NCBI RefSeq assembly: GCF_000397205.1
Contig: NC_021237.1
Location: 5,835,001 to 5,899,000 of the forward strand
Length of the DNA: 64,000 nt
DNA from: Pseudomonas protegens CHA0
GTDB taxonomy: Bacteria > Pseudomonadota > Gammaproteobacteria > Pseudomonadales > Pseudomonadaceae
Direction: 5' to 3'
Notes under the pieces: model-generated
Told to the model about the DNA's origin: nothing
What the model saw: only the letters and a program-made list of their open reading frames with translations
Database searches by the model: none
Position numbers and translations under genes: made by a program
Shown here: positions 41,693 to 50,569 of the stretch, piece after piece
How positions within the stretch are numbered: the stretch's first letter is position 1
Layout of the letters: each line of letters starts with the position of its first letter

Positions 41693-41920
41693 ACGAGTAA
41701 CTCCTGTTCTTTAAGAAAGCCTGCGCCGTGTCCTGGCAACAGGGTTATGAGGGATATTGCAGGTGCTGTGCCAAGTCTGGGAGCCTATAAATATTCATAA
41801 AAATCAATAAGTTATAAAATCCAAAATAATTCGGCATCATGCAAAATGCATGACTGCCCGCCAATCTGCATGCAAGTTGCGGCTTTTTCAGCGCGGCCTG
41901 GCCAATCGTGAAAAGCCTCC

Positions 41921-42337
41921 TCAAGCCCCCTCCGCACCACAGCCTTTGGGCGCATAGTCGGCCTCCACAGTGGTGGTGCATGTCCATCCTGAAGTCGCCG
42001 AACGGGTCAGGGTCAGGGTCTTGTTCAGCACCGGCCCCGGCGCATTGAGCAGGGTGCAGCCAATGCTTCCTTCACCGGTGGCCGCCGTCCCGCCGGCACT
42101 CATCCGGCAGTTGGCGGTCTGGGCCGTGCCCCCGGCCAGGGCCAGGGTCGGATCGGTCCCCTGGTTCAGCAGATCCTCGACGTTGACCTTCAGGGCCGAC
42201 GCCTCGGCCAGGGCGGCAATCACCTTGGCCCGCGCCTGGTACTTGGCATACATCGGCATCGCCACGGTGGCGAGGATGCCGATGATGGCTACCACCACCA
42301 GCAATTCGATCAGGGTAAAACCGGATTGATGTTTCAT
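41921..42337 (-). CDS. pilA: Type IV pilin PilA
   Basis: The major pilin-type protein, 138 residues. The class IVa prepilin leader is six residues, MKHQSG, cleaved before FTLIELLVVVAIIGIL; Glu5 of the mature protein is present. Near the C-terminus CTTTVEADYAPKGC forms the expected disulphide loop. The frame is open upstream to 42574, but AGGAGG precedes the ATG at 42337. It is divergent from pilC. The assembly ATPase gene pilB, usually adjacent, is absent. Confidence 0.93.
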   Translation of the reverse strand: MKHQSGFTLIELLVVVAIIGILATVAMPMYAKYQARAKVIAALAEASALKVNVEDLLNQGTDPTLALAGGTAQTANCRMSAGGTAATGEGSIGCTLLNAPGPVLNKTLTLTRSATSGWTCTTTVEADYAPKGCGAEGA

Positions 42338-42385
42338 GGGTTGCCTCCTGGCATGGACGAATGTTGCATGAGCACAAAGGCGTGA

Positions 42386-42401
42386 AGCACAGCCTGTGCC
42401 A
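42386..42401 (-). promoter_or_regulatory. Sigma-54 promoter of pilA
   Basis: On the minus strand TGGCAC-N7-TGCT has GG and GC ten bases apart, fitting the -24/-12 pattern. The start would be near 42375, giving a 38-base leader. pilA is PilR/sigma-54 dependent in P. aeruginosa, and a pilR gene is in this window. Confidence 0.7.
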
Positions 42402-42473
42402 GGGGATAACCCACGGATTACGTGGCCTGCAGGCGCGATAGCCCATGGCCTTGAGCGCAAGGAGTCGCACAAA

Positions 42474-42490
42474 CTGACAAATTTCGTCAG
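42474..42490. promoter_or_regulatory. Inverted repeat upstream of pilA, candidate PilR site
   Basis: CTGAC-N7-GTCAG, a 5-bp perfect dyad about 100-115 bases upstream of the expected pilA start, the usual place for PilR binding. The rest of the 329-base pilA-pilC gap holds no gene I can support. Confidence 0.45.
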
Positions 42491-42666
42491 CCCCTGCCCC
42501 TCTCGGGCAGCGCCTCGCCAGCTAGGCTTGGACAGGTGCATGGCGACCCGACAGTCGGCTCGCGCCCCCACCAAGGAACGTCCGGGGGTCAGGGTGATCT
42601 ATCACCCGTTCGAACACAGCAGGGCGCTTGCGCCTCCCTATCCACCCTTGCACCAAGGATCGAACC

Positions 42667-43884
42667 ATGGCGGTAAAAGCACCCGCGACCAGTGTCTATC
42701 TCTGGCACGGCACCGACAGCCAGGGCCGCCCCCTCACCGGAGAACTCAGCGCCGCGACCCCGGCCCTGATCAGGGCGCAATTGCGCAGACAGGGCATCAC
42801 CCCAACCCGAGTCCGACGCAAACCCAAGGGCTGGCTGCGCCTGCATCAGCGAGTAGGGGCACGGGACATTGCCCTGCTCACCCGGCAGTTGGCCACGCTG
42901 ATGCAGGCCGGGGTGCCGCTGCTGCAATCCTTCGACATCATTGCCGAAAGTTTCGAGCATCCGCAGATGCGTCAACTGCTGGCCAGCCTCAAGCGCGACA
43001 TCGAGGCCGGCTCCAGCCTGGCCACGGCATTGCGCAGACAGCCGCGCCACTTCGACCCGCTGTACTGCAACCTGGTGGACGCCGGCGAGCAGGCCGGCGC
43101 CCTGGATACCCTGCTGGAAAGAGTCGCCACCTATAAGGAAAAGAGCGAGAACCTGAAGGCGCGGCTGAAGAAAGCCATGGTCTATCCCTTGGCGGTGATC
43201 GGCGTGGCGGTCGTGGTCAGCAGCATCCTGCTGCTCAAGGTGGTCCCCCAGTTCCAGAGCTTGTTCGCCGGTTTCAATGCCGAGCTGCCACTGCTCACCC
43301 AGTGGGTCATCGCTCTGTCACATTTCATCCAGCAGCAGGGGGCGCTGCTGCTGGCTGCCGGTGTGCTGGGCGGGCTCGCAGCGCGCCTGGCCTATCAGCG
43401 CTCCCCGAGCTTGCGTGACCGCCTGGATGTCGGCCTTTTGCACATGCCCCTGGCCGGGCCACTGCTGCATAAATCCGCGGTGGCCCGCTACGCACGGACC
43501 CTGGCCACCACCTTCGCCGCCGGCGTTCCCCTGGTACAGGCCCTGGATTCAGTGGCCGGAGCCAGCGGCAACCCTGTCTTCAGGCAAGCGGTGCAACGGA
43601 TCCGCCAGCAGGTCGCCGCCGGCATGCAATTGAACTTTGCCATGCGCGCCAGCGGCGTCTTCCCGACCATGGCGATCCAGATGACCGCCATCGGCGAAGA
43701 GTCCGGAACCCTGGATCATCTGCTGGAAAAAGTCGCGATCCATTACGAGGTCGAGGTGGACAACCTGGTGGACAGCCTGACCAGCCTCATGGAGCCGTTG
43801 ATCATGGTGGTCCTGGGGGGTATCGTCGGCGCCCTGGTGGTTGCCATGTACCTGCCTATCTTCCAACTCGGTACAGCGATCTGA
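42667..43884 (+). CDS. pilC: Type IV pilus platform protein PilC
   Basis: An inner-membrane platform of the GspF family, 405 residues, on which the ATPases act to assemble or retract the pilus. Two GspF domains are visible (ARDIALLTRQLATLMQAGVP at about 75 and the repeat ARYARTLATTFAAGVPL at about 275), with three membrane segments. The ATG at 42667 begins MAVKAPATSV. It is followed by pilD after 2 bases. Confidence 0.94.
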   Translation: MAVKAPATSVYLWHGTDSQGRPLTGELSAATPALIRAQLRRQGITPTRVRRKPKGWLRLHQRVGARDIALLTRQLATLMQAGVPLLQSFDIIAESFEHPQMRQLLASLKRDIEAGSSLATALRRQPRHFDPLYCNLVDAGEQAGALDTLLERVATYKEKSENLKARLKKAMVYPLAVIGVAVVVSSILLLKVVPQFQSLFAGFNAELPLLTQWVIALSHFIQQQGALLLAAGVLGGLAARLAYQRSPSLRDRLDVGLLHMPLAGPLLHKSAVARYARTLATTFAAGVPLVQALDSVAGASGNPVFRQAVQRIRQQVAAGMQLNFAMRASGVFPTMAIQMTAIGEESGTLDHLLEKVAIHYEVEVDNLVDSLTSLMEPLIMVVLGGIVGALVVAMYLPIFQLGTAI

Positions 43885-43886
43885 AC

Positions 43887-44759
43887 ATGCCCCTGACTGA
43901 CGCCCTCACTCTCTACCCCATGGCATTCGTGGCTGCGGCCCTGGTATTGGGCCTGATCGTCGGCAGCTTTCTCAACGTGCTGGTGTGGCGCCTGCCGAAA
44001 ATGCTCGAACGCGACTGGCGAGCCCAGGCCCGCGACGTGCTGGGGCTGGAGCCGGAACCAGTGACTGCGCCCTATAACCTGATGCTGCCGCGCTCCCAGT
44101 GCCCGCACTGTGCGCAGGCAATCCGCCCCTGGGAAAACATTCCGCTGCTCAGTTACCTGTGGCTGCGTGGCCGCTGCGCCCACTGCAATAGCTCCATCAG
44201 CCCGCGCTACCCGTTGACCGAACTGGCTTGCGGGCTGATCTCGGGTTTTATCGCCTGGCACTTCGGCTTCGGCTGGGCGGCCGGGCTGATGCTGATCCTC
44301 AGTTGGGGGCTGCTGGCAATGAGCCTGATCGACGCCGATCACCAGTTGCTGCCGGATGTGCTGGTGCTGCCACTGTTGTGGCTGGGGCTGATCGCCAACA
44401 GTTTCGGCCTGCTGATCAGCCTGGAGGATGCGCTGTGGGGGACGGTGATCGGCTACCTGTTCCTGTGGTCGGTGTTCTGGCTGTTCAAGCTGCTGACCGG
44501 CAAGGAGGGCATGGGCCACGGTGATTTCAAGCTGCTGGCCCTGTTCGGGGCCTGGGGCGGCTGGCAGATCCTGCCGCTGACCCTGCTGCTGTCATCCCTG
44601 TTGGGGGCGATTCTCGGCACGATCCTGCTGCGCCTGCGCCGGGAAAAGACCTCGACGCCAATCCCCTTTGGACCCTTTCTGGCCATTGCCGGCTGGATTG
44701 CCTTGCTCTGGGGTGGTCAAATAACCGACTTCTATCTGCAGTTTGTCGGTTTCCAATGA
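43887..44759 (+). CDS. pilD: Prepilin peptidase / N-methyltransferase PilD
   Basis: An inner-membrane aspartic protease that removes pilin and pseudopilin leaders and methylates the new N-terminus. It has 290 residues. The cytoplasmic four-cysteine domain is CPHCAQ...CAHCN; the catalytic aspartates lie in [12 protein letters not shown] and GHGDFKLLA. It also serves type II secretion, which may explain its retention. It overlaps coaE by four bases. Confidence 0.96.
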   Translation: MPLTDALTLYPMAFVAAALVLGLIVGSFLNVLVWRLPKMLERDWRAQARDVLGLEPEPVTAPYNLMLPRSQCPHCAQAIRPWENIPLLSYLWLRGRCAHCNSSISPRYPLTELACGLISGFIAWHFGFGWAAGLMLILSWGLLAMSLIDADHQLLPDVLVLPLLWLGLIANSFGLLISLEDALWGTVIGYLFLWSVFWLFKLLTGKEGMGHGDFKLLALFGAWGGWQILPLTLLLSSLLGAILGTILLRLRREKTSTPIPFGPFLAIAGWIALLWGGQITDFYLQFVGFQ

Positions 44760-45379
44760 CTCGCTCCGTTAACACACCCTGGACCCTCGGCCTGACCGGC
44801 GGCATCGGCAGCGGCAAAAGTGCCGCCGCCCAGCACTTCATCGACCTGGGGGTACATGTGATCGATGCCGATCATGCCGCCCGCTGGGTAGTGGAGCCCG
44901 GCCGCCCGGCCCTGGAACAGATTGCCCGGCACTTTGGCCAAGGCGTGCTGCAGGCCGACGGCCAACTGGATCGCGCGGCTCTGCGCAAGCTGATCTTCGA
45001 GGTACCCGAACAGCGTCGCTGGCTGGAGGCCCTGCTGCACCCGCTGATCGCCGAGGAAATTGTCAGCCACCTGGCCCGCGCCGAATCGCCCTACGCAATC
45101 CTGGTGTCGCCGCTGCTGATCGAATCCGGCCAGTCGCGGATGACCCAGCGGATTCTGGTGATCGACGTGCCCCAGCAACTGCAGATCGAGCGTACCCTGC
45201 AGCGCGACCAGATCAGCGAACAGCAGGTCCAGGCGATTCTCCAGGCCCAGGCCAGCCGTGAGGAACGCCTGCGCCATGCCGATGACGTGCTGGTCAACGA
45301 CCGCGACCACGCCTGGTTGCGCAGCGAGGTCGAGCGCCTGCATCACTTTTACCTAACTTTGCGTGGAGGCCAGTCATGA
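44756..45379 (+). CDS. coaE: Dephospho-CoA kinase
   Basis: The last step of coenzyme A synthesis, phosphorylating the 3' hydroxyl of the ribose. It has 207 residues, with P-loop [13 protein letters not shown] at about 11-23 and the family segments VIDADHAAR and SPLLIES. It overlaps both pilD and yacG by four bases, so pilC-pilD-coaE-yacG forms one operon. Confidence 0.96.
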   Translation: MTRSVNTPWTLGLTGGIGSGKSAAAQHFIDLGVHVIDADHAARWVVEPGRPALEQIARHFGQGVLQADGQLDRAALRKLIFEVPEQRRWLEALLHPLIAEEIVSHLARAESPYAILVSPLLIESGQSRMTQRILVIDVPQQLQIERTLQRDQISEQQVQAILQAQASREERLRHADDVLVNDRDHAWLRSEVERLHHFYLTLRGGQS

Positions 45380-45579
45380 GCCAACCCCTGACCGTCGAAT
45401 GCCCAACCTGTGGCGCCCCTGTGGAATGGACCGCGACCAACATCAACCGGCCCTTCTGTTCCGATCGCTGCAAGCTGATCGACCTGGGCGCCTGGGCTGC
45501 CGAGGAGCACAAGATTCCGGTGAGCCCGGATGCCGAGGACGAGCTGTTCTCCGAAGAGCTGCCCCCTCGCGCTCACTGA
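45376..45579 (+). CDS. yacG: DNA gyrase inhibitor YacG
   Basis: A 67-residue zinc protein that in E. coli binds GyrB and inhibits gyrase. The zinc ligands are CPTCG and FCSDRCK. The acidic C-terminal tail ([11 protein letters not shown]) is the part that contacts gyrase in the E. coli protein. It ends the pilC-pilD-coaE-yacG operon. Confidence 0.94.
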   Translation: MSQPLTVECPTCGAPVEWTATNINRPFCSDRCKLIDLGAWAAEEHKIPVSPDAEDELFSEELPPRAH

Positions 45580-45598
45580 GTGCTCACCCCGGCGCCGG

Positions 45599-45814
45599 TC
45601 AGGGCCGCATGAAGCTGTAGTCCTGATCGTCGTCGAGGTTCTCCGCTAGAAACTGCAGCTCGTCTGCCAGGTCCTCGATGCTGCGCACACTCTTGCTTTG
45701 CTGCACCACCGCACTGAGCAGGGCGCGCAGGCTCAACCCCGGTTCAAAACCTTCCTGCTGAGCATTGTGCAGACTGTCGCGCACTTCCTGCCGGGCCCAC
45801 TGGTAGACACTCAT
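45599..45814 (-). CDS. Conserved small protein of unknown function
   Basis: A 71-residue acidic, helical protein (MSVYQWARQEVRDSLHNA...). No signal, membrane segment or known motif is visible. The same position, after yacG, holds a conserved uncharacterised gene in other pseudomonads. The frame extends upstream to 45856, but the ATG at 45814 gives the compact form and the upstream codons look non-coding. Confidence 0.72.
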   Translation of the reverse strand: MSVYQWARQEVRDSLHNAQQEGFEPGLSLRALLSAVVQQSKSVRSIEDLADELQFLAENLDDDQDYSFMRP

Positions 45815-45877
45815 GACCGCACTCCTGAGATTTTTACCGAGCATGCAGCCCGGCAAAACACCGTGGATTGATATGGA

Positions 45878-46567
45878 TCAAGGGCGCGGATCCTCGTCTT
45901 TCCAGGGCGCCGACAGGTAGCGGGTGCGGTTGAAGGTTTCCAGCCATTCCGGGCAGAACACCACCAGGGCGCTGATCACCATGCCGTTGATAAAGGCTTC
46001 CGGGAAGATGATCAGCCACAGGTAGCCGACAAAATCTTCCAGCCATTCGGGCATGGCAAAGCGTTCGTCGAACCACAGCAGGCCCAGGCCGCAGAGCAGG
46101 CATAACAATGCCGAGAGTGCCGCGGCAAAGAACCCCGAGCAGAAGATATAGACGAAGGGACTGCGCGGTTGGGCCCGTTCCACCAGCCAGGCGCAGGCCT
46201 CGGTGACCGCCACCGGCAGCAGGATCAGCAAGGCTCCATTGACCCCCAGCGCCGCCAGGTCCTGCCGGCCCAGGGCCAGCAGGCCCAACTGTGCGATCAA
46301 GCCGCCAACTATCGCCAGCGGCCAGTCCAGCAGCAGGGTTACTGCGGTCATGCCGATGAAGTGGTAGGAGACCCCGGTGTCGAAATCCCGGCGCACCAGC
46401 CACAGCAGAAACAAGGCGAACACCGTGCCAAACAGCAAGTGCTGGCGCCGGCTGTCGGTAAACAGCTCGACCCAGGGCGCCCGCAGTACCGCCCAGATCA
46501 GTACTGGCACATACAGCAGCCAGCCGCCAATCAGGCTTTGCGGCGACAGCAGCGCCGCGCTGATCAT
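45878..46567 (-). CDS. Energy-coupling-factor-type permease component (CbiM-like)
   Basis: A 229-residue membrane protein with six or seven hydrophobic segments and a conserved SYHFIGMTAVTLLLDWPLA stretch, as in the CbiM-like family of metal-uptake ECF components. No ATPase or T-component gene is nearby, so it may act alone or with distant partners, and the metal is unknown. The ATG at 46567 overlaps the preceding gene by four bases; open codons further upstream belong to that gene's other frame. Confidence 0.78.
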   Translation of the reverse strand: MISAALLSPQSLIGGWLLYVPVLIWAVLRAPWVELFTDSRRQHLLFGTVFALFLLWLVRRDFDTGVSYHFIGMTAVTLLLDWPLAIVGGLIAQLGLLALGRQDLAALGVNGALLILLPVAVTEACAWLVERAQPRSPFVYIFCSGFFAAALSALLCLLCGLGLLWFDERFAMPEWLEDFVGYLWLIIFPEAFINGMVISALVVFCPEWLETFNRTRYLSAPWKDEDPRP

Positions 46568-47031
46568 GGCTGGGCCCGCTCCAGCGCCGCAGCCAATTGC
46601 GCGGCCGTGGCGAACGCCTGCCGGGCGACCAGTTGCCCATCCTGCAGCTGCAGCCACAGCACCTGATCCTCGGCGGCGGGATAGCGTGGTGCCACGCGCC
46701 CATCGCGATCGAGCATCACTCGGTAGGGGTAATCCTTCATGGCCGGCACCGCAAACAGTTTGGCGATCACTGTCGGCATGCGCTGGATATCGGCGACAAA
46801 CACCCCGTGGCGCTCCTGCAGGTAGCCCTTGGGTTTGTCCTTGAGCGCCGCGTTCACCACTTTGGCGGCGTCCATGCTGCGTGCCACCAACAGGATCCGC
46901 GCCTGGGAATCGAGGCTGTAGGGCTGGTCGAATTGATCCAGCAGGGTCCAGGGCGCCAGGCGCTCTCCTATTTCCAGGGCCTGGGCCCACAACGGCAACA
47001 GGGCCAGCAACAGCATTGACCAGCGCTTCAC
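46564..47031 (-). CDS. Exported thioredoxin-fold-like protein
   Basis: A 155-residue protein with a signal peptide (cleavage near AQA-LEI, residue 18) and a thioredoxin-like pattern (APWTLLDQFDQPYSLDSQ, later MLDRDGRVAPRYPA) but no CxxC, so no redox activity is predicted. The GTG at 47031 has AAGGAG upstream. It is coupled by a four-base overlap to the CbiM-like permease, which suggests a periplasmic partner role in the same uptake process. The function is inferred from context only. Confidence 0.65.
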   Translation of the reverse strand: MKRWSMLLLALLPLWAQALEIGERLAPWTLLDQFDQPYSLDSQARILLVARSMDAAKVVNAALKDKPKGYLQERHGVFVADIQRMPTVIAKLFAVPAMKDYPYRVMLDRDGRVAPRYPAAEDQVLWLQLQDGQLVARQAFATAAQLAAALERAQP

Positions 47032-47174
47032 TGCGCACTCCTTATCGAATGGTTGGACGGCAAACAGTCTACACCGCCCTTGGGCAGGCTCCAGCGAGGT
47101 TGCCGGCAACGCCTGCGGAGGTTTTTGCACGGCCGTGGTTTTTAAGGTCATATTTGAGCGCTAAGCTTGGGGGT

Positions 47175-47804
47175 ATGGATGACTCAGATTTTTTGCGCCT
47201 GCTTACCATCCAGGCCGAACAAGCCAACGCGTTCCTGTCCAATGCCCGCAAATGGGAGCGTGAGCGTTGGGTCTGCCAGCGCCTGCTGCAAGGCCTGAAC
47301 ATTCCCTACCGCAACGACGAGTTCACCGCCGCCGGGCAAGAGCCCCCCGATGTGCTGTTTCGCGAGGCCAGCTTCGAAGTGTTCTTCGTCCTCGACGAAG
47401 GCCGCAGGCTCAACGATGAATGGCGCGACGAATTGCAGCGCCGGCGCAGCGCGTTCTCCCTGAGCCAGCTGGTGCGCCGCGAAGCCAAGCCCAAGCGCAT
47501 CCCGGCTAGCGAACTGTTGCTGCGCCTGGCACCGACCTTGCGCAAGAAGGCCCACAACTATCAGGAGCGCGGAATGAACCTCGGCGAGCTGGACATCATT
47601 GCCTTCGCCGCCCTGAAACGCGAAGTCCTGGACCTCAACAGCCACTTCCCGCCCCCCACCGAATACCTGCGCCAGGGCTGGCGCTCGCTGTCCCTGGTGG
47701 GGCCGACGTTCGCCCGCGTGCTGTTCGCCCACCCGGATGCGCCGGAGTTCCTGCGCAGCAACCTGGGCCGCAGCATCCTCTTCGACGTCGGCATCAGTTT
47801 GTAA
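47175..47804 (+). CDS. DUF1780 domain protein
   Basis: A 209-residue soluble protein of the DUF1780 family, found mainly in pseudomonads. An RNERW-like charged N-terminal helix region (NARKWERERWVCQRLL) is followed by a mixed alpha/beta part with FEVFFVLDEGRR. A nuclease-like fold is possible, but I see no certain active site. The ATG at 47175 begins MDDSDFLRLL; upstream in-frame codons are non-coding. Confidence 0.8.
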   Translation: MDDSDFLRLLTIQAEQANAFLSNARKWERERWVCQRLLQGLNIPYRNDEFTAAGQEPPDVLFREASFEVFFVLDEGRRLNDEWRDELQRRRSAFSLSQLVRREAKPKRIPASELLLRLAPTLRKKAHNYQERGMNLGELDIIAFAALKREVLDLNSHFPPPTEYLRQGWRSLSLVGPTFARVLFAHPDAPEFLRSNLGRSILFDVGISL

Positions 47805-47993
47805 CGCCGGTCAATGCGGCCTGTGTAGCCATGGCGCAATCCGCCCGGCAATGGTAAAAAAGCACACTTGCCTGCCAACGCCGGGCCCGTGCCAGCGAGC
47901 CCTCACGCGGCAGCGGCTATGCTCCGTTCATGCCGGATAACACCGCGCTGTAACATTCCTCAACGTTGCGACGTCTATCTGACGAGGTCTTTT

Positions 47994-48167
47994 ATGAGCA
48001 GCCGCCTGAACCCCGACGACCAACGCCATGTCGAAGAATACCTGCAACTGCCCCAGCATCGAGTCGAGCGCCGGCCCTTCCGGCCGTGGATGCTCCTCGT
48101 GGTGGTGATTGCGGTGACTGTCGCCCTGGGCCTGTTGAGCCGTTTCATCAGTTACCTGACGCTATGA
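47994..48167 (+). CDS. DUF3094 small membrane protein
   Basis: A 57-residue protein with a charged N-terminus (NPDDQRHVEEYLQLPQHRVE) and one C-terminal membrane segment (about 34-50). It fits the DUF3094 family located before ndh in pseudomonads. GACGAGG lies upstream of the ATG. Confidence 0.82.
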   Translation: MSSRLNPDDQRHVEEYLQLPQHRVERRPFRPWMLLVVVIAVTVALGLLSRFISYLTL

Positions 48168-48227
48168 GCTGCTTCGCGCTCGCTCGGTTGACTGCACCGA
48201 TTTCTTTTAGCCTTGCGAGATATCCCC

Positions 48228-49526
48228 ATGACTCATCGTATTGTCATCGTTGGCGGCGGCGCCGGCGGCCTGGAGTTGGCGACCCGCCTGGGTAAGACTC
48301 TGGGCAAGCGCGGCACCGCCAGTGTGATGCTGGTGGACGCCAACCTGACCCACATCTGGAAACCGCTGCTCCACGAAGTGGCTGCCGGTTCGCTGAACTC
48401 TTCCGAAGACGAACTCAACTACGTCGCCCAAGCAAAATGGAACCACTTCGAGTTCCAGCTGGGCCGCATGAGCGGGCTCGATCGGCAGCGCAAGAAGATC
48501 CAACTGGCCGCCACCTACGACGAAGAAGGCGTGGAGCTGTTACCGGCCCGGGAGCTGGGCTACGACACCCTGGTGATCGCCGTGGGCAGCACCACCAACG
48601 ACTTTGGCACCCAAGGCGCGGCCCAGCATTGCCTGTTCCTCGACACCCGCAAGCAGGCCGAGCGTTTCCACCAGCAACTGCTTAACCACTACTTGCGAGC
48701 CCATGCCGGGCAGACCGATACCGTGGAGCAGATCAGCGTGGCCATCGTCGGCGCCGGCGCCACTGGCGTGGAACTGGCGGCAGAACTGCACAACGCGGCC
48801 CATGAACTGGCGGCCTACGGGCTGGACCGGATTCTCCCGGAAAACATGCACATCACCCTGATCGAGGCCGGGCCACGGGTGCTGCCTGCCCTGCCCGAAC
48901 GCATCAGCGGCCCGGTGCACAAGACCCTGGAGAAACTCGGGGTCAAGGTGCTGACCAACGCCTCGGTCAGCGAAGTGACCGCCGACAGCCTGATCACCGC
49001 CGACGGCCAGACCATTCCCGCCAGCCTCAAGGTCTGGGCCGCGGGCATTCGCGCGCCAGGCTTCCTCAAGGACATCGACGGCCTGGAGACCAACCGCATC
49101 AACCAACTGCAGGTACTACCGACCCTGCAGACCACTCGCGACGAGAACATCTTTGCCTTCGGCGACTGCGCCGCCTGCCCGCAACCAGGCAGCGACCGTA
49201 ATGTGCCGCCACGGGCCCAGGCCGCGCACCAGCAAGCCTCGTTGCTGGCCAAGTCGCTGAAGCTGCGCATCGAAGGCAAGGACCTGCCGACCTACAAGTA
49301 CACCGACTACGGCTCACTGATCTCGCTGTCGCGCTTCTCGGCGGTGGGCAACTTGATGGGCAACCTCACTGGCAGCGTGATGCTCGAAGGCTGGCTGGCG
49401 CGGATGTTCTACATCTCGCTGTATCGCATGCACCAGATGGCGCTGTACGGAGTCTTCCGCACCGCGATGCTGATGCTTGGCAGCCGAATCGGCCGCGGTA
49501 CCGATCCACGCCTGAAGCTGCACTAG
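48228..49526 (+). CDS. ndh: Type II NADH dehydrogenase (NDH-2)
   Basis: A non-proton-pumping NADH:quinone oxidoreductase bound to the inner membrane. It has 432 residues. The FAD site is IVIVGGGAGGLELATRLG near the N-terminus, the NADH site VAIVGAGATGVELAAEL at about 170-186, and the FAD pyrophosphate contact is IFAFGDCAACP. The C-terminal amphipathic region (LARMFYISLYRMHQMALYG) is the membrane anchor. The ATG at 48228 is preferred over one five codons earlier. Confidence 0.93.
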   Translation: MTHRIVIVGGGAGGLELATRLGKTLGKRGTASVMLVDANLTHIWKPLLHEVAAGSLNSSEDELNYVAQAKWNHFEFQLGRMSGLDRQRKKIQLAATYDEEGVELLPARELGYDTLVIAVGSTTNDFGTQGAAQHCLFLDTRKQAERFHQQLLNHYLRAHAGQTDTVEQISVAIVGAGATGVELAAELHNAAHELAAYGLDRILPENMHITLIEAGPRVLPALPERISGPVHKTLEKLGVKVLTNASVSEVTADSLITADGQTIPASLKVWAAGIRAPGFLKDIDGLETNRINQLQVLPTLQTTRDENIFAFGDCAACPQPGSDRNVPPRAQAAHQQASLLAKSLKLRIEGKDLPTYKYTDYGSLISLSRFSAVGNLMGNLTGSVMLEGWLARMFYISLYRMHQMALYGVFRTAMLMLGSRIGRGTDPRLKLH

Positions 49527-49543
49527 GCCCCTGAAAAACCACG

Positions 49544-49570
49544 CCCCCCGCTACGTAACGTAGCGGGGGC
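49544..49570. terminator. Hairpin between ndh and pip
   Basis: A 12-bp stem (CCCCCGCTACGT and complement) with a one-base centre between convergent genes. There is no T-run on either side, but the stem is very stable. Confidence 0.6.
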
Positions 49571-49583
49571 TGCTGGCGTGCGG

Positions 49584-50474
49584 TTACAGGCATTCATCGA
49601 GAAAACTCACGACGGTGCCCATGCAGGCGACCCGCTCCTCGACGTGGGGCATGTGGCTGGAGTGTTCGAACAACGCCAGGCGAATGCCGGGAATCTTCTC
49701 CAGGTAGGGTCTGACCACAACGGGCGTGGCTTCATCGTAGCGGCCACAGATCAAAAGCGTCGGCACCTCGATGCGTTCCAGGCGCTCGACGATGCTCCAG
49801 TCCCGCAGGTTGTCCATCAGCGGAAAACCTCCCCCCCGCTCCGCGCCATCGGTACCACGGCCCTGGGCAAACATCCGCGCCACCTCTTCAGGCCACGGGC
49901 GCAGCCGACATACATGCCGTTCAAAGTACAACTGCCAGGCCTGCACATATTCGGCGCCACGAGGGGAGCCCGGCTGCTCATGCCAGGCCAGCACCTGCAA
50001 CGCTTCCTCAGGCAGGGCTGTGCGCAGTTTCAGGGTCTCGGCTTCCCAGGTGCGCATGTCGGCTGGCGCATTGGCCAGGATCAGCGCACGCAAGCCGGCC
50101 GGCGCGCGCACCCCGTGCTCGCTGGCCAGCGCAGCTCCCCAGGAGTGACCCAGCAGGGCGTAGTCCTGGCTGATGCGCAGGTGGTCCAGGAGGTTGTCCA
50201 GCTGCTCCAGGTAGAGTTCAAGGCTCCAGAACGACGGCGGCTTGCCATCCAGACGAGTGGAGAGGCCACTTCCCAGGTGATCGAATTGAACGATCGCCCG
50301 ACCACTGGCGGCCACATCCCTGAAGGCGTCCAGGGTGTCATGGGTGCAGCCCGGACCGCCGTGCAGAATCACCAGGGGCGTAAGTCCGCTGTGCAGATCC
50401 CCGGTGACCCGATACCACGTCTGATGGACGCCAAAGGAGGCATAGCCTTCCAGTGGTGGTTTGCTTGCATTCAT
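49584..50474 (-). CDS. pip: Proline iminopeptidase-type alpha/beta hydrolase
   Basis: A 296-residue S33-family hydrolase that removes N-terminal proline from peptides or acts on related amides. HGGPGC forms the oxyanion region, GHSWGAALA the serine nucleophile elbow (about residue 109), and GRYDEAT and HSSHMPH carry the acid and base. It lies 95 bases downstream of the LuxR solo gene on the same strand. Pairing of a pip gene with a LuxR solo is the known hallmark of plant-responsive regulators. Confidence 0.85.
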   Translation of the reverse strand: MNASKPPLEGYASFGVHQTWYRVTGDLHSGLTPLVILHGGPGCTHDTLDAFRDVAASGRAIVQFDHLGSGLSTRLDGKPPSFWSLELYLEQLDNLLDHLRISQDYALLGHSWGAALASEHGVRAPAGLRALILANAPADMRTWEAETLKLRTALPEEALQVLAWHEQPGSPRGAEYVQAWQLYFERHVCRLRPWPEEVARMFAQGRGTDGAERGGGFPLMDNLRDWSIVERLERIEVPTLLICGRYDEATPVVVRPYLEKIPGIRLALFEHSSHMPHVEERVACMGTVVSFLDECL

Positions 50475-50569
50475 TGCGCATCGCTCCCTGATGACAATCA
50501 GCCTGTGTCGTTCAATCTTCCGTTCCGCGCTCCAACGCCTCCAGTGCGGCAGAGCCTGTGCTACTCGCC

